Of a stretch of DNA of 44,204 bases, positions 1-8,245 are shown in pieces. This DNA is from Methanobacteriota archaeon. Lineage in GTDB: Archaea > Thermoplasmatota > Poseidoniia > Poseidoniales > Poseidoniaceae. Numbering within the stretch: position 1 is the first letter of the stretch; every line of letters starts with the position of its first letter. Under the pieces are notes generated by a model, which made no database searches, had not been told where the DNA came from, and saw nothing but the letters and a program-made list of their open reading frames with translations. A program made the translations under genes and the position numbers. The stretch is from assembly GCA_018659375.1 (NCBI GenBank), contig JABJMO010000009.1:100320-144523 (forward strand), in the 5' to 3' direction.

Positions 1-3000
1 TCCCTTTCTGCACCATTGCTATCCACTAATGTTGAGGCAGAAGATGTATCAGACATTGCAGTTTTACACACTGCCATAAATCCCTACAACAACAATACAT
101 ACCATTTGCTGAGCGAAGCATCTTGGGGTGAATCTGCACAAGTCGCTTTAGGTCTAGATGGGTTCCTAGTAACGGTAGATGATCAGCAAGAAAATCAATG
201 GTTAATGGACACATTTGCTAATTTTGATAACCTTTCTAGACATTTGTGGATAGGTCTGTCAGACTTTAATTCTGAAGGGGACTATCGATGGCATGATGGC
301 ACCCCCTTTTTGTATCGAAACTGGGGGGCTGAGCAACCATCCGCCAATGGAGAAGAAGATTATGTCCACATTGCAAGTACCAACATGGGTAACATCATGC
401 CAGGCTATTGGAACGATTTAGAAGACGACCCACAATATTTCCCGGTATATGGAGTAGTAGAAGTTGGTCCAGGTGCAGATTATGCACTTAGGTTTGATGG
501 AATTGATGATAAAATTGTCATTGATGAAGATTTACCAAATTACTCAGAAGTCATTGAGATTTCAGCAATGGTAAACATGGTTGATACGTCTGGATTAAAT
601 TTCATCACTATGCTAGGAGATTATGGTTGGGGCCTCTATATCAACAACGGCAACTTAGGATATTCCAGTGAATATTCAATTTCTCGACACCCGACTTCCA
701 ATGTCAGCATAAATACCGACGAATGGACTCATGTAAGTGTCATAATAGAAGCTGGAATATATGGTGAATTTTTCATAAATGGCGAGCCTGCTGGTCTTAT
801 TGCTATTGAGGATACGAACATTCCACGGGGGGATTTTGGTTCCAATGATTGTTATCAATCTGGAGCAGACTGTGATGAATTATTCATCGGTAAAATGGGT
901 GCTGGTTGTGATTGTAATTACTTTAGTGGTATGATTGACAATGTGACAATAAGTAACTCAACGGAGTCGACATCTTGGCAATTCCCTGAAGGAGAAGGAA
1001 GTTTAACTGCTGGTGTATATGAAAATAGGACTGGTGAAATTGATGGCGCATCATGGGTTATGCCTGACGGGACTATCGTTGCTCAAGCAGTAGAATTATT
1101 CAGCGAGCAAGAATTGAGTGGTATTTCAGGACAAGTTGGTGACCAGTTACTATTTTTCATAGAAATTGGACCACTTACAAGCAGTCTAATGATTGATGCA
1201 TACCATGAATCTGAGGACTTTTTCTGGGATGAAGGAGAAAAATTCGATGCCTACTTTGGCCACGGATATATCCCAAATTCTTGGAACCATGATCGTCATG
1301 CAACCATGGAATGGGGATTTATGTTTGAACAATGGTCGTGGCCTGATGAAGGTATACTTTGGATGGTGATAGTGCCAAAAGAAGATCTTGAAAATTTAGT
1401 AATCTATTCTTACATGGAAGTTGCCGACCCTCCTCCAGAACTTGATGAGATGACTGAACTGATTAACGGCATCCCGGTCACTGACCAAACTATTGAAGGT
1501 GGCAGAGGAACACCTCAAGAAGAACGCATATTGTATTACTATGTTGATGTTACAGAAAATTTGTCTACACTAACTGTCAAGACTTACAACGGTAACGGCA
1601 ATGTAGATTTAGCAATATCTTGGGGAACTGTCCCTGACCCGTTTGGAGTTTTCTTTGGATTTGAAGATCCGTTTTTTGAAGATGAGGAAATGGGCATGGA
1701 AGAGCAAAAATCTGCTTGGGATGGTGGACCTGGCAATGAGCATCAAGTAACGCTGTATGATTTAGAACCAGCCATATATTATGTTGCAGCATATACATTT
1801 GGCAGAGCAAATGACTTCACTATAGCAGCATCCTTGACTTATGAACCAGAAAATATCGAGCCAGAGGATGCTATTGAACTGACGCCCGGAATCCCATACG
1901 GTCCGCTAAGTGGATATGATGGATTATTGCAATACTTCAAAATAAATGTCCCTCAAGGTACAGAACGTCTTGAAGTTGACCTTAATCCCGGGTTTGGTGA
2001 AGCCTCTTTATTCATGAAACTGGCCGAAGCACCCACCTATTCAGATTTCACTCACAACAGCAACAGTCCAGGGGCTGGTGATAAGATCGGATTTAATGAC
2101 CCAACACCCGGAATGTGGTACATTCTGTTAGAGACCGATATGGTCTTTGGTGAGGTGAAAATAACAGCTTCATTTGAAGACAGATATGTTTGGCAATACG
2201 ACGGAACGCCAATACAATTATTCAACGAAGACGAAGTGTCAGGCATAGAAGCACCCGCTGGTGAGTCACTGAATTTCTTCATAGATTTAGAGAAGCCTGG
2301 CGATTACTTATCCATTTCAACATATGGTGGAAGTGGAAGTTTACAATTAGAAGCCATTGGCAACGTAATCGATTTTGGATTTGATGACTTCTTTGATTTC
2401 TTTGAGGATGGTTTTGGTGAATCAGGTAGACAGCGACCTAGCGCCGACCCCGTAGCAGAACAAGTATCGGTAACCTCAAATGGAGATGGTACAGAACAAA
2501 ATATATTGATTAATTTACCGGCTAATGGCCGATTTGAAATCACACTAAATGCATTGGAAGACATCAGTGAAGTGAGTATAATTGCTTCATGGGTTTACTC
2601 GGAGTTTATCGATCCTGTAGACGAACCAAAAGAACCGATGGTAACCGAGGATTGTCGAGATTTAGCAACTAAGGAAATGACTAGTAAAGACATCGACGGA
2701 GATGGTTTGCTGAGTGAAGCTGAAGCCAAAACAGTTGTGATAAATGGTCAATCATTACAATTTTCAGAACTAGACTTAAACCAAGATTCCGAGGTAGAAT
2801 TTGCCGAAGTTTTACAAATATCTTGTAATTGTGACAATGAAATAGAGTTTATTTTTAATCAGTTGTCTCCAGATAATAGAGAAGTAAGTATCGAAATATT
2901 ATCATCTCAAGTTTATGAAAATAAATTTAACTTCTTTGAAACTGATACCGACTCTAACTTACGTATTTCCCAATCTGAAATAGAAATTTTAGCCCTCTTG

Positions 3001-3576
3001 TGTTCAACAACATTTGATGCATTTGATGGTGATGGTGATGGAGTTCCCGATGTTGATGACTTGTTCCCTAATGACCCTGATGAATCCAAAGATTCTGATG
3101 GTGATGGTGTTGGAGATAATGCCGATTTAGCACCTAGTGTTGCCAATGATTTGATTTATTCTGCTGGAGCAATTATGGCTATTGGTTTGCTAGCAATGCT
3201 AGTCTTAGTATCCAGAAATTCACGCAATAAGGATAACCAAATTACTTGGGATTCTGAGCAACAATTTGACATGTCTGATCGAATGATGCAAATGGAAAAT
3301 AATAACCAAGAGATATTCAAGGAAACTCCAGATTTGCCCAAGCAAAACCTAGATTACACCCAAATTAGTCAACCCGATAATAATTTAATAGAAACACCAC
3401 TAAACGCTGTGGTCGAAGAAAATTTATTCGAACAATTAATTGCTGAACCATCAGCACCTCCAAACCAATTGTTAGGAATGATTGATTCAAATGGTATGGA
3501 AGTATTAGAGTATCCAATAGGGACTGGCAACAAGTGGCAGAGAAAAGATTCAACCCATCCATGGTCTAAGAATTAG
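1..3576 (+). CDS. Large modular surface protein with C-type lectin-like domain (5'-truncated)
   Basis: The reading frame is open to the left edge, so the true start and any signal peptide lie outside; the first in-frame start-like codon is TTG at 16. Residues counted from 16: a C-type lectin-like domain at about 22-152 (LWIGLSD, WNDL and YGVVEVG motifs), a LamG/pentraxin-like domain at about 153-340, three PPC-like beta domains at about 475-860, EF-hand-like loops near 893, 920 and 975, and aspartate-rich TSP3-type calcium repeats at about 1003-1041. One membrane helix follows at about 1046-1066, then a tail of about 120 residues that is presumably cytoplasmic. It is probably a cell-surface adhesin or glycan-binding protein; the ligand is unknown. 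The gene is convergent with the archaeosortase gene, overlapping it by 4 nt. Domain calls are by eye; the lectin, TSP3 and helix calls are the firmest. Confidence 0.85.
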   Translation, partial: SLSAPLLSTNVEAEDVSDIAVLHTAINPYNNNTYHLLSEASWGESAQVALGLDGFLVTVDDQQENQWLMDTFANFDNLSRHLWIGLSDFNSEGDYRWHDGTPFLYRNWGAEQPSANGEEDYVHIASTNMGNIMPGYWNDLEDDPQYFPVYGVVEVGPGADYALRFDGIDDKIVIDEDLPNYSEVIEISAMVNMVDTSGLNFITMLGDYGWGLYINNGNLGYSSEYSISRHPTSNVSINTDEWTHVSVIIEAGIYGEFFINGEPAGLIAIEDTNIPRGDFGSNDCYQSGADCDELFIGKMGAGCDCNYFSGMIDNVTISNSTESTSWQFPEGEGSLTAGVYENRTGEIDGASWVMPDGTIVAQAVELFSEQELSGISGQVGDQLLFFIEIGPLTSSLMIDAYHESEDFFWDEGEKFDAYFGHGYIPNSWNHDRHATMEWGFMFEQWSWPDEGILWMVIVPKEDLENLVIYSYMEVADPPPELDEMTELINGIPVTDQTIEGGRGTPQEERILYYYVDVTENLSTLTVKTYNGNGNVDLAISWGTVPDPFGVFFGFEDPFFEDEEMGMEEQKSAWDGGPGNEHQVTLYDLEPAIYYVAAYTFGRANDFTIAASLTYEPENIEPEDAIELTPGIPYGPLSGYDGLLQYFKINVPQGTERLEVDLNPGFGEASLFMKLAEAPTYSDFTHNSNSPGAGDKIGFNDPTPGMWYILLETDMVFGEVKITASFEDRYVWQYDGTPIQLFNEDEVSGIEAPAGESLNFFIDLEKPGDYLSISTYGGSGSLQLEAIGNVIDFGFDDFFDFFEDGFGESGRQRPSADPVAEQVSVTSNGDGTEQNILINLPANGRFEITLNALEDISEVSIIASWVYSEFIDPVDEPKEPMVTEDCRDLATKEMTSKDIDGDGLLSEAEAKTVVINGQSLQFSELDLNQDSEVEFAEVLQISCNCDNEIEFIFNQLSPDNREVSIEILSSQVYENKFNFFETDTDSNLRISQSEIEILALLCSTTFDAFDGDGDGVPDVDDLFPNDPDESKDSDGDGVGDNADLAPSVANDLIYSAGAIMAIGLLAMLVLVSRNSRNKDNQITWDSEQQFDMSDRMMQMENNNQEIFKETPDLPKQNLDYTQISQPDNNLIETPLNAVVEENLFEQLIAEPSAPPNQLLGMIDSNGMEVLEYPIGTGNKWQRKDSTHPWSKN

Positions 3577-4505
3577 GTTTTTTTCTTGTTTGGCTGCATT
3601 ATGCCAAGTGGTTTGAGAAGTCTGACTATGTGCCGATGTAGTTCTGGTAAAATCTCAAACATAATTAAAGCCATAAAAAACATGGCGAATAGTGATACGA
3701 ATCTTGAAGCATAATTATGCCCAAATTCAAATACGTTCATTCCATAAAATGACCATGCAGTGTAGGTTTGATGCATCCAAATTAGACCTACATTTCTAAA
3801 CACATTCAAAATGTGAATTACTGGTATAGTAAACAAGATAGCACGAACTCTGCGTTTCCATCCAAGGTCCAAAACAGAAATTGCTCCAATGAATATAACC
3901 ATGGATTGTAGAGCAGTACAGGCTAGTACGAAATTTATTCCAATAAATGAACCATCAGCCATGACAAGTTCAGTCTGAAATGGAAACTCACCAATAGTTT
4001 CAGCACTAAACCATCGATTCCCACCCCATTCGTCCCAAGTAACCTTTCCAGAGGTAGTTTCAACCCATGTTTCACCAAGTTCGATATCGCCCGTTCCTGA
4101 TAATCGATAGAATAGGGAGACTTGGGATGCAACGAACCAAATTGCTAAAACATTCAACCAAGGGATGTGTGAAATTAACAGATAAGGTCCACCAGCATAA
4201 GCCATTGCTCCTCTAGCCCAATTTAGGGCACTTCTTGACTTTTTATCAGTAGTATTAGACTCCCAATAGGCTAACCCGATAGTTAAAGGCAAAGCAATCA
4301 AACTCATCATTGTCAGTAATAGATCGCCCTTTTCTTGATACTTCCATGCACCAAAGAAGAAATAGATACCAACTAATATCCATCCTAATTGCGCCAGCCT
4401 TACTGAATTACCGCCTCTAAGGTGCCATGAGAGGGCTAGGGAGATCAAGCCAATTGCTCCAATAAGTGCAACTAATGATTGAGCCTCCATGCTAGGCCGA
4501 CTCAC
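3573..4505 (-). CDS. Archaeosortase/exosortase family transpeptidase
   Basis: Polytopic membrane protein of 310 residues. It carries the three catalytic residues of the exosortase/archaeosortase family: Cys196 in ACTALQSM, Arg237 in NVFRNVG and His263 in FGHNYASR. Known members cut a C-terminal tripartite signal from surface proteins and join them to a lipid or other anchor. The frame opens at GTG 4505; an in-frame ATG at 4490 (residue 6) is equally plausible. The neighbouring surface protein at 1-3576 ends in a long cytoplasmic tail instead of a sorting signal, so it is probably not a substrate. The upstream region is shared with the divergent HAD gene and holds a perfect dyad at 4523-4537. 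The family call is confident; the substrate is unknown. Confidence 0.85.
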   Translation of the reverse strand: MSRPSMEAQSLVALIGAIGLISLALSWHLRGGNSVRLAQLGWILVGIYFFFGAWKYQEKGDLLLTMMSLIALPLTIGLAYWESNTTDKKSRSALNWARGAMAYAGGPYLLISHIPWLNVLAIWFVASQVSLFYRLSGTGDIELGETWVETTSGKVTWDEWGGNRWFSAETIGEFPFQTELVMADGSFIGINFVLACTALQSMVIFIGAISVLDLGWKRRVRAILFTIPVIHILNVFRNVGLIWMHQTYTAWSFYGMNVFEFGHNYASRFVSLFAMFFMALIMFEILPELHRHIVRLLKPLGIMQPNKKKT

Positions 4506-4522
4506 TCAGTCGATTTGAAAAC

Positions 4523-4537
4523 TTGCATTGAATGCAA
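4523..4537. promoter_or_regulatory. Perfect 15-bp dyad, candidate operator
   Basis: TTGCATT-G-AATGCAA is a perfect inverted repeat of 7 bp arms around one base. It sits in the 64-bp divergent promoter region between the archaeosortase gene and the HAD phosphatase gene. It lies about 33-47 bases before the ATG at 4570 and next to an A/T-rich stretch that could be a TATA box, so a bound dimeric regulator could block either promoter. Operator function is inferred. Confidence 0.4.
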
Positions 4538-4569
4538 AATAACATCTACATAATTACCCAGGGGTAGAC

Positions 4570-5241
4570 ATGTTGGGAGCGGTAGTGGAGGTATATCCCA
4601 ACAAGTGGCCAGAAGGTGTAGAACCAAATGGCGCTATCGCATTTGTCGATAGAGATGGTGTACTCAACATTGGTAGCCCTAATTATATCAACAATCCAGA
4701 GGAATTAATTCTTTTAGACGGGGCAGCAGAAACAATTGGCGATCTCAAAAGATTAGGTTTCAAAATATGTATAGTCACTAACCAGTCAGCTATATTCAGA
4801 GAACTATGGGATGAAGATAGGCTCCATGAAATTCACAGTGAGTTATCTAGAATTATGCTATCAATTGATAGCGATGCATTTGTCGATCTGATTATAACCT
4901 GCCCACATCGACAATTTGACCGTTGCTCATGCCGCAAACCAATGCCAGGAATGTTGTATTTAGGAGACCAAATCCTACGTAGCAATCTAGTATTACCATT
5001 GAAATTGAACAAAAACGTGCCCATTCCCAAGGTGGCAACAAACATAAATTGGTGGAAGGATAAGCCAAAACCGGTTAACACACTTGATATTATGGTTGGT
5101 GACAGGAAAAGTGATTTAGGAGCAGGTTGGGGTTTTGGGACCAGATTATTCAAAGTGAGAGCAGATATTGGGATTGTTGAGGTAAAAGATAGATTGCTAA
5201 ACCCATTGGACTCTGGAGATGTTTTCCAACCTGTAAGGTGA
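4570..5241 (+). CDS. HAD-superfamily phosphatase, GmhB/histidinol-phosphatase type
   Basis: The 223-residue protein has HAD motif I with Asp27 and Asp29 in FVDRDGVLN, motif II in IVTNQS, and motif III/IV in MVGDRKSDLGAG near residue 178. The zinc-binding loop C111-x-H113 ... C119-x-C121 is the hallmark of the heptose-bisphosphate phosphatase (GmhB) and histidinol-phosphate phosphatase branch. It would remove a phosphate from a sugar phosphate or from histidinol phosphate; no heptose or histidine genes lie nearby, so the substrate is open. An insertion of about 25 residues after the zinc loop lengthens it relative to E. coli GmhB (about 190 residues). It is followed after 4 nt by tiaS, probably in one transcript. 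Confidence 0.8.
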   Translation: MLGAVVEVYPNKWPEGVEPNGAIAFVDRDGVLNIGSPNYINNPEELILLDGAAETIGDLKRLGFKICIVTNQSAIFRELWDEDRLHEIHSELSRIMLSIDSDAFVDLIITCPHRQFDRCSCRKPMPGMLYLGDQILRSNLVLPLKLNKNVPIPKVATNINWWKDKPKPVNTLDIMVGDRKSDLGAGWGFGTRLFKVRADIGIVEVKDRLLNPLDSGDVFQPVR

Positions 5242-5245
5242 TAAT

Positions 5246-6439
5246 ATGGGCTGGCTAGGAATTGATGATACAGACCACATCAACGGTGGTTGCACAACAC
5301 ATACATTGTATCGATTAATTTGTGATTTGCCGACAAAGTACGCCTATCAAAACCCCCGACTTGTCAGATTATGGCCATTTGCAGCACAACGAACTCGCGG
5401 TAATGCCGCAGTAGCTATTGAAATTTTAACCGAAGATAATGAAGATGAATTGATCTCATTTTTGAACAACTGGTGGAATGAAAACATACTGCCACTCAAG
5501 GACCAAATATCAATTTCGCAAGACTATCAAAGAAAACAGTATCCGGCAGACCCTGGAATGGTATGGTATAACACTCAGCCACAAGATGATTTTTATTGGT
5601 CTGCGGTCACTAGGGAAGTAACAATAAACGAAGTGCCAAAGGCAGACTTCTCCTGGGGTGGACATGGAGTAATTGGTGCTTCTGCGGCAGCAACTTGGCC
5701 TGGAGTGAATCATACATATGAAGCAATATCTTGGCGTGAGAACAAATGTATTGTCAATTCAACAAGGCGAGATATTGATATTGCTGCTCTAGAGCTTGTT
5801 GACAGTGACCCAGAGACATTTATGTCTCGAGATATGCGGTCAAAAAATATTCTAATCGCTCCTAGGGGTAACTGTCCTGTTTTATTTGGATTAAGAGCGA
5901 AAACACATTCCGCAGCAGAAAAAAACTGTGAAATTTTAATTTCTGCTGCCAAAACTGAACAAGTCGAAGGGTACATGATTTTCAAAACTAACCAAGCAAC
6001 AGATGATCACTTAACTGAAAGTAAGACTGGTATTGTTACTAAGATTAATGTTCTGAAACGAGGTACTGTTGTGATTGAAACCCAACATCAAGGGAAATTA
6101 TTAGCCTTTGGTGAATCAGGAGAAGTTAAACTTCTATCTCAGTGGTTACAAGAAGGAGATTTAATAGAATTTAACGGGTTAAAAGCGATTGATCAATCTG
6201 TTCATTTAGAAAAACTACGTGTACTCAAGGCCAAACCTAATCGTCAACGCCCATTATGCGATGATTGCCAGGTAACAATGAAATCAATGGGGAAAAATCA
6301 GGCAGTAAGGTGCCCGAAATGTCGTAGAACCTCACAAATACTGTGGTGTGAAATTGAACGGAAACCTCCTTTTGACAACTGGGTTCAACCACCTAATGAT
6401 GCTAGAAGACATTTGGCTAAACCGTTAGATTGGAATTAA
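5246..6439 (+). CDS. tiaS: tRNA(Ile2) 2-agmatinylcytidine synthetase TiaS
   Basis: The 397-residue protein starts with the TiaS signature GWLGIDDTDHINGGCTTHT and ends in a zinc ribbon with Cys pairs 338/341 and 356/359. An OB-fold-like segment lies between about 260 and 330. TiaS uses ATP and agmatine to modify C34 of tRNA-Ile(CAU), so that it reads AUA codons; it is essential and found only in archaea. The length is near the family norm of about 400-440. It is 4 nt downstream of the HAD phosphatase gene, which suggests co-transcription; a functional link between the two is not evident. Confidence 0.92.
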   Translation: MGWLGIDDTDHINGGCTTHTLYRLICDLPTKYAYQNPRLVRLWPFAAQRTRGNAAVAIEILTEDNEDELISFLNNWWNENILPLKDQISISQDYQRKQYPADPGMVWYNTQPQDDFYWSAVTREVTINEVPKADFSWGGHGVIGASAAATWPGVNHTYEAISWRENKCIVNSTRRDIDIAALELVDSDPETFMSRDMRSKNILIAPRGNCPVLFGLRAKTHSAAEKNCEILISAAKTEQVEGYMIFKTNQATDDHLTESKTGIVTKINVLKRGTVVIETQHQGKLLAFGESGEVKLLSQWLQEGDLIEFNGLKAIDQSVHLEKLRVLKAKPNRQRPLCDDCQVTMKSMGKNQAVRCPKCRRTSQILWCEIERKPPFDNWVQPPNDARRHLAKPLDWN

Positions 6440-6495
6440 GGATTATCAATTATCATCAGGGCAAGGTACAATAATCGAACCCTCTTAGTAGCGAC

Positions 6496-6741
6496 ATGGT
6501 TGATGAATCAACTACCAAGAATATTGCTTACTTTATATTCATTATCTCATTTTTTGTCATGGTTTACTTTATCCTAAACCAGGCAAGACATAACCGTAAG
6601 TCTTCTGTTGAGGTAAATGCCCCAAAGGTAGCTGGTTCAGATCAAATGGGTGGTGGGGCCAAGGACCCTACTGCATTTGAGGAACCAGATGATGACGCAC
6701 TAGAAGAAATGGCTGAGTTATTAGGCGAAATGGATGATTAA
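6496..6741 (+). CDS. Small single-pass membrane protein, acidic C-terminus
   Basis: Hypothetical protein of 81 residues that I do not recognise. A hydrophobic helix at about 10-27 is followed by a basic stretch (ARHNRK), which suggests an N-out/C-in orientation with an acidic cytoplasmic tail rich in Asp/Glu at 60-81. It has its own short upstream region (6440-6495) after tiaS. The 3' end overlaps the convergent RadB-like gene by 4 nt. The coding call rests on the clear helix-plus-tail architecture and the lack of any competing frame. Confidence 0.65.
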   Translation: MVDESTTKNIAYFIFIISFFVMVYFILNQARHNRKSSVEVNAPKVAGSDQMGGGAKDPTAFEEPDDDALEEMAELLGEMDD

Positions 6742-7331
6742 GCAACTAATTCTAATCCTTCGTCTACAATCCTCAATTTAGTCACTTCTTCATCAATAGA
6801 TAGGTTTCTGTAGTGACCATCTTGACTTTTAGCCAAAGTCCAAATTTCAAAATCATTCTCTTTGAAATAAATTTCACTTCTGGCAAAAATAGCGCCAATT
6901 CTTTTACCACTAGCGTCAACAGTACCTTTACTAATCAAAATTATCTTTATTTCTTTGCTGACATTATCCGAACAACGCTGTATTTCAACGAGCTCTTGTT
7001 TAGTAATTTTCCCACTTTTTTCACACCAATCATCCAAAATTATTAACGAAACTGAAGGTAAATTATTGGCAGCAGAAATTACTGCATCAACAGCCTTATC
7101 CAGAGTCCCAGACATCATCATAGCATGAAATTTTGAGGATGCAACTGGTGATAGGTGGGCAAATAATTGCGGAAATCGATTAGGATTTGGCATTTCAAGA
7201 CCCACCCAAAGTACTCTATTACCGTCATTTATCTCATCTGCAGCCATATGTAAGCCAATTGATGTGCCGCCACAACTGCCCTCGATTGCTAAATGAATCC
7301 TATTTCCTGAGTGACGAGCATCCCATCGCAT
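6738..7331 (-). CDS. RadB/RecA-like ATPase homologue with degenerate Walker A
   Basis: The 197-residue protein has the layout of a RecA-fold core. It has a P-loop-like turn (EGSCGGTS, residues 17-24), a strand with VLWVGLEM where RecA/RadB/KaiC proteins have their second motif, and a Walker B-like strand VSLIILDDW. The Walker A is short and lacks the invariant lysine of GxxxxGK[ST], so ATP hydrolysis is doubtful. Archaeal RadB is a Rad51 paralogue that modulates recombination; this could be a diverged relative or a regulatory RecA-fold protein. The start is ATG at 7331, divergent from the small membrane gene at 7416. The fold assignment is moderate and the name tentative. Confidence 0.55.
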   Translation of the reverse strand: MRWDARHSGNRIHLAIEGSCGGTSIGLHMAADEINDGNRVLWVGLEMPNPNRFPQLFAHLSPVASSKFHAMMMSGTLDKAVDAVISAANNLPSVSLIILDDWCEKSGKITKQELVEIQRCSDNVSKEIKIILISKGTVDASGKRIGAIFARSEIYFKENDFEIWTLAKSQDGHYRNLSIDEEVTKLRIVDEGLELVA

Positions 7332-7415
7332 GTACTACGGTGTGTTGCCTAAAGTGAATGACTATTTTGGCTAAATGATGGAAATACTATTGACCTACCC
7401 CCTCGACCATCATCT

Positions 7416-7658
7416 ATGTCTGAGGACGAAAAAGTGGACAAAACGGAAGTTAGTTTCGTGGTTAAGAAGGGAGAACGAATTCCTCGTAAACCTCAAGGAG
7501 AATATGCAGAGGCTGATAGTCTGCGACACGCAATATCTCGAGATGGATTCCTTGGAACTGCCATGGATGATAAGAATCAATATGGACCGTTAACTATGAT
7601 GATTTTGCTGCTTATTGTAGCAACAATTACCGGCTTAGCGTTAAAATTACTCAGTTGA
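7416..7658 (+). CDS. Small tail-anchored membrane protein
   Basis: Hypothetical protein of 80 residues. About 55 hydrophilic, charged residues are followed by one C-terminal helix (about 57-77), the layout of a tail-anchored protein with a cytoplasmic domain. It resembles Sec61-beta in architecture only; I see no sequence match that would justify that name. It starts at ATG 7416 and overlaps the convergent four-helix membrane gene by 12 nt. A second overlapping frame starting at 7375 is a shadow. Confidence 0.6.
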   Translation: MSEDEKVDKTEVSFVVKKGERIPRKPQGEYAEADSLRHAISRDGFLGTAMDDKNQYGPLTMMILLLIVATITGLALKLLS

Positions 7659-8132
7659 TTCAATTTTTCTTGACGCTTCGATGCTGGCTGGATTCATGGC
7701 AATTCGAATGAAAATTATTGCCAGCAGTGATGATATAATGAAAAATACTCCGACATAATTAGAGATATTATACCACATCATACAGACACCGACCAGTGAT
7801 ATGTAAGCTACTAATTGACAAACAGCCGATGCTCGATTTAAACGATCTTTCATCTCATCGCTAAGTTTGCCAGAATTTTCCATCAAAAATGTATAGATAA
7901 GGAAATATATCCCTTGAAATGGTAAAGTTGCAGCAATTATTGCTAAAGCAATTTCTCGAATAAATTTTGGATTTGATTCTTGTTCTATTCCTTGAAACAA
8001 CATTACTGCTGTATTAGTACCCAACAATGCAGCCATTATTGTCCATCTTTTATCCTGAGAGGATGTTCTACTCTCCACATTGACAGACTTATCGGACATT
8101 GAGGCTAAATTCATCAACAAGGGTTTCAACAT
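7647..8132 (-). CDS. Four-helix integral membrane protein
   Basis: Hypothetical protein of 161 residues. A charged N-terminus of about 30 residues is followed by four hydrophobic segments at roughly 32-48, 60-80, 104-122 and 126-146, and a short charged tail. No catalytic motif or family signature is evident. The ATG at 8132 is divergent from purB with 113 bp between them. It is probably a small transport-associated or structural membrane protein; the function is unknown. Confidence 0.6.
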   Translation of the reverse strand: MLKPLLMNLASMSDKSVNVESRTSSQDKRWTIMAALLGTNTAVMLFQGIEQESNPKFIREIALAIIAATLPFQGIYFLIYTFLMENSGKLSDEMKDRLNRASAVCQLVAYISLVGVCMMWYNISNYVGVFFIISSLLAIIFIRIAMNPASIEASRKIESTE

Positions 8133-8245
8133 TTTGGCAAGTTAATGCAATTGGATAACTTTTACCGGTTGTCGGGTGTTTTCGGAGATAATCTAAATAA
8201 GATTTTAATCGAAATGTTATAGGATGTTGTCCAAGACCCCTTACC

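Noticed and set aside
3001-3130. Tandem DNA repeats around the GATGGTGATGG stretches
   Set aside because: They encode aspartate-rich calcium-binding repeats, so the DNA repetition follows from the protein.
7416-7658. Sec61-beta subunit
   Set aside because: Only the tail-anchor layout fits; the conserved residues before the helix of archaeal Sec61-beta are not present and the protein is longer.
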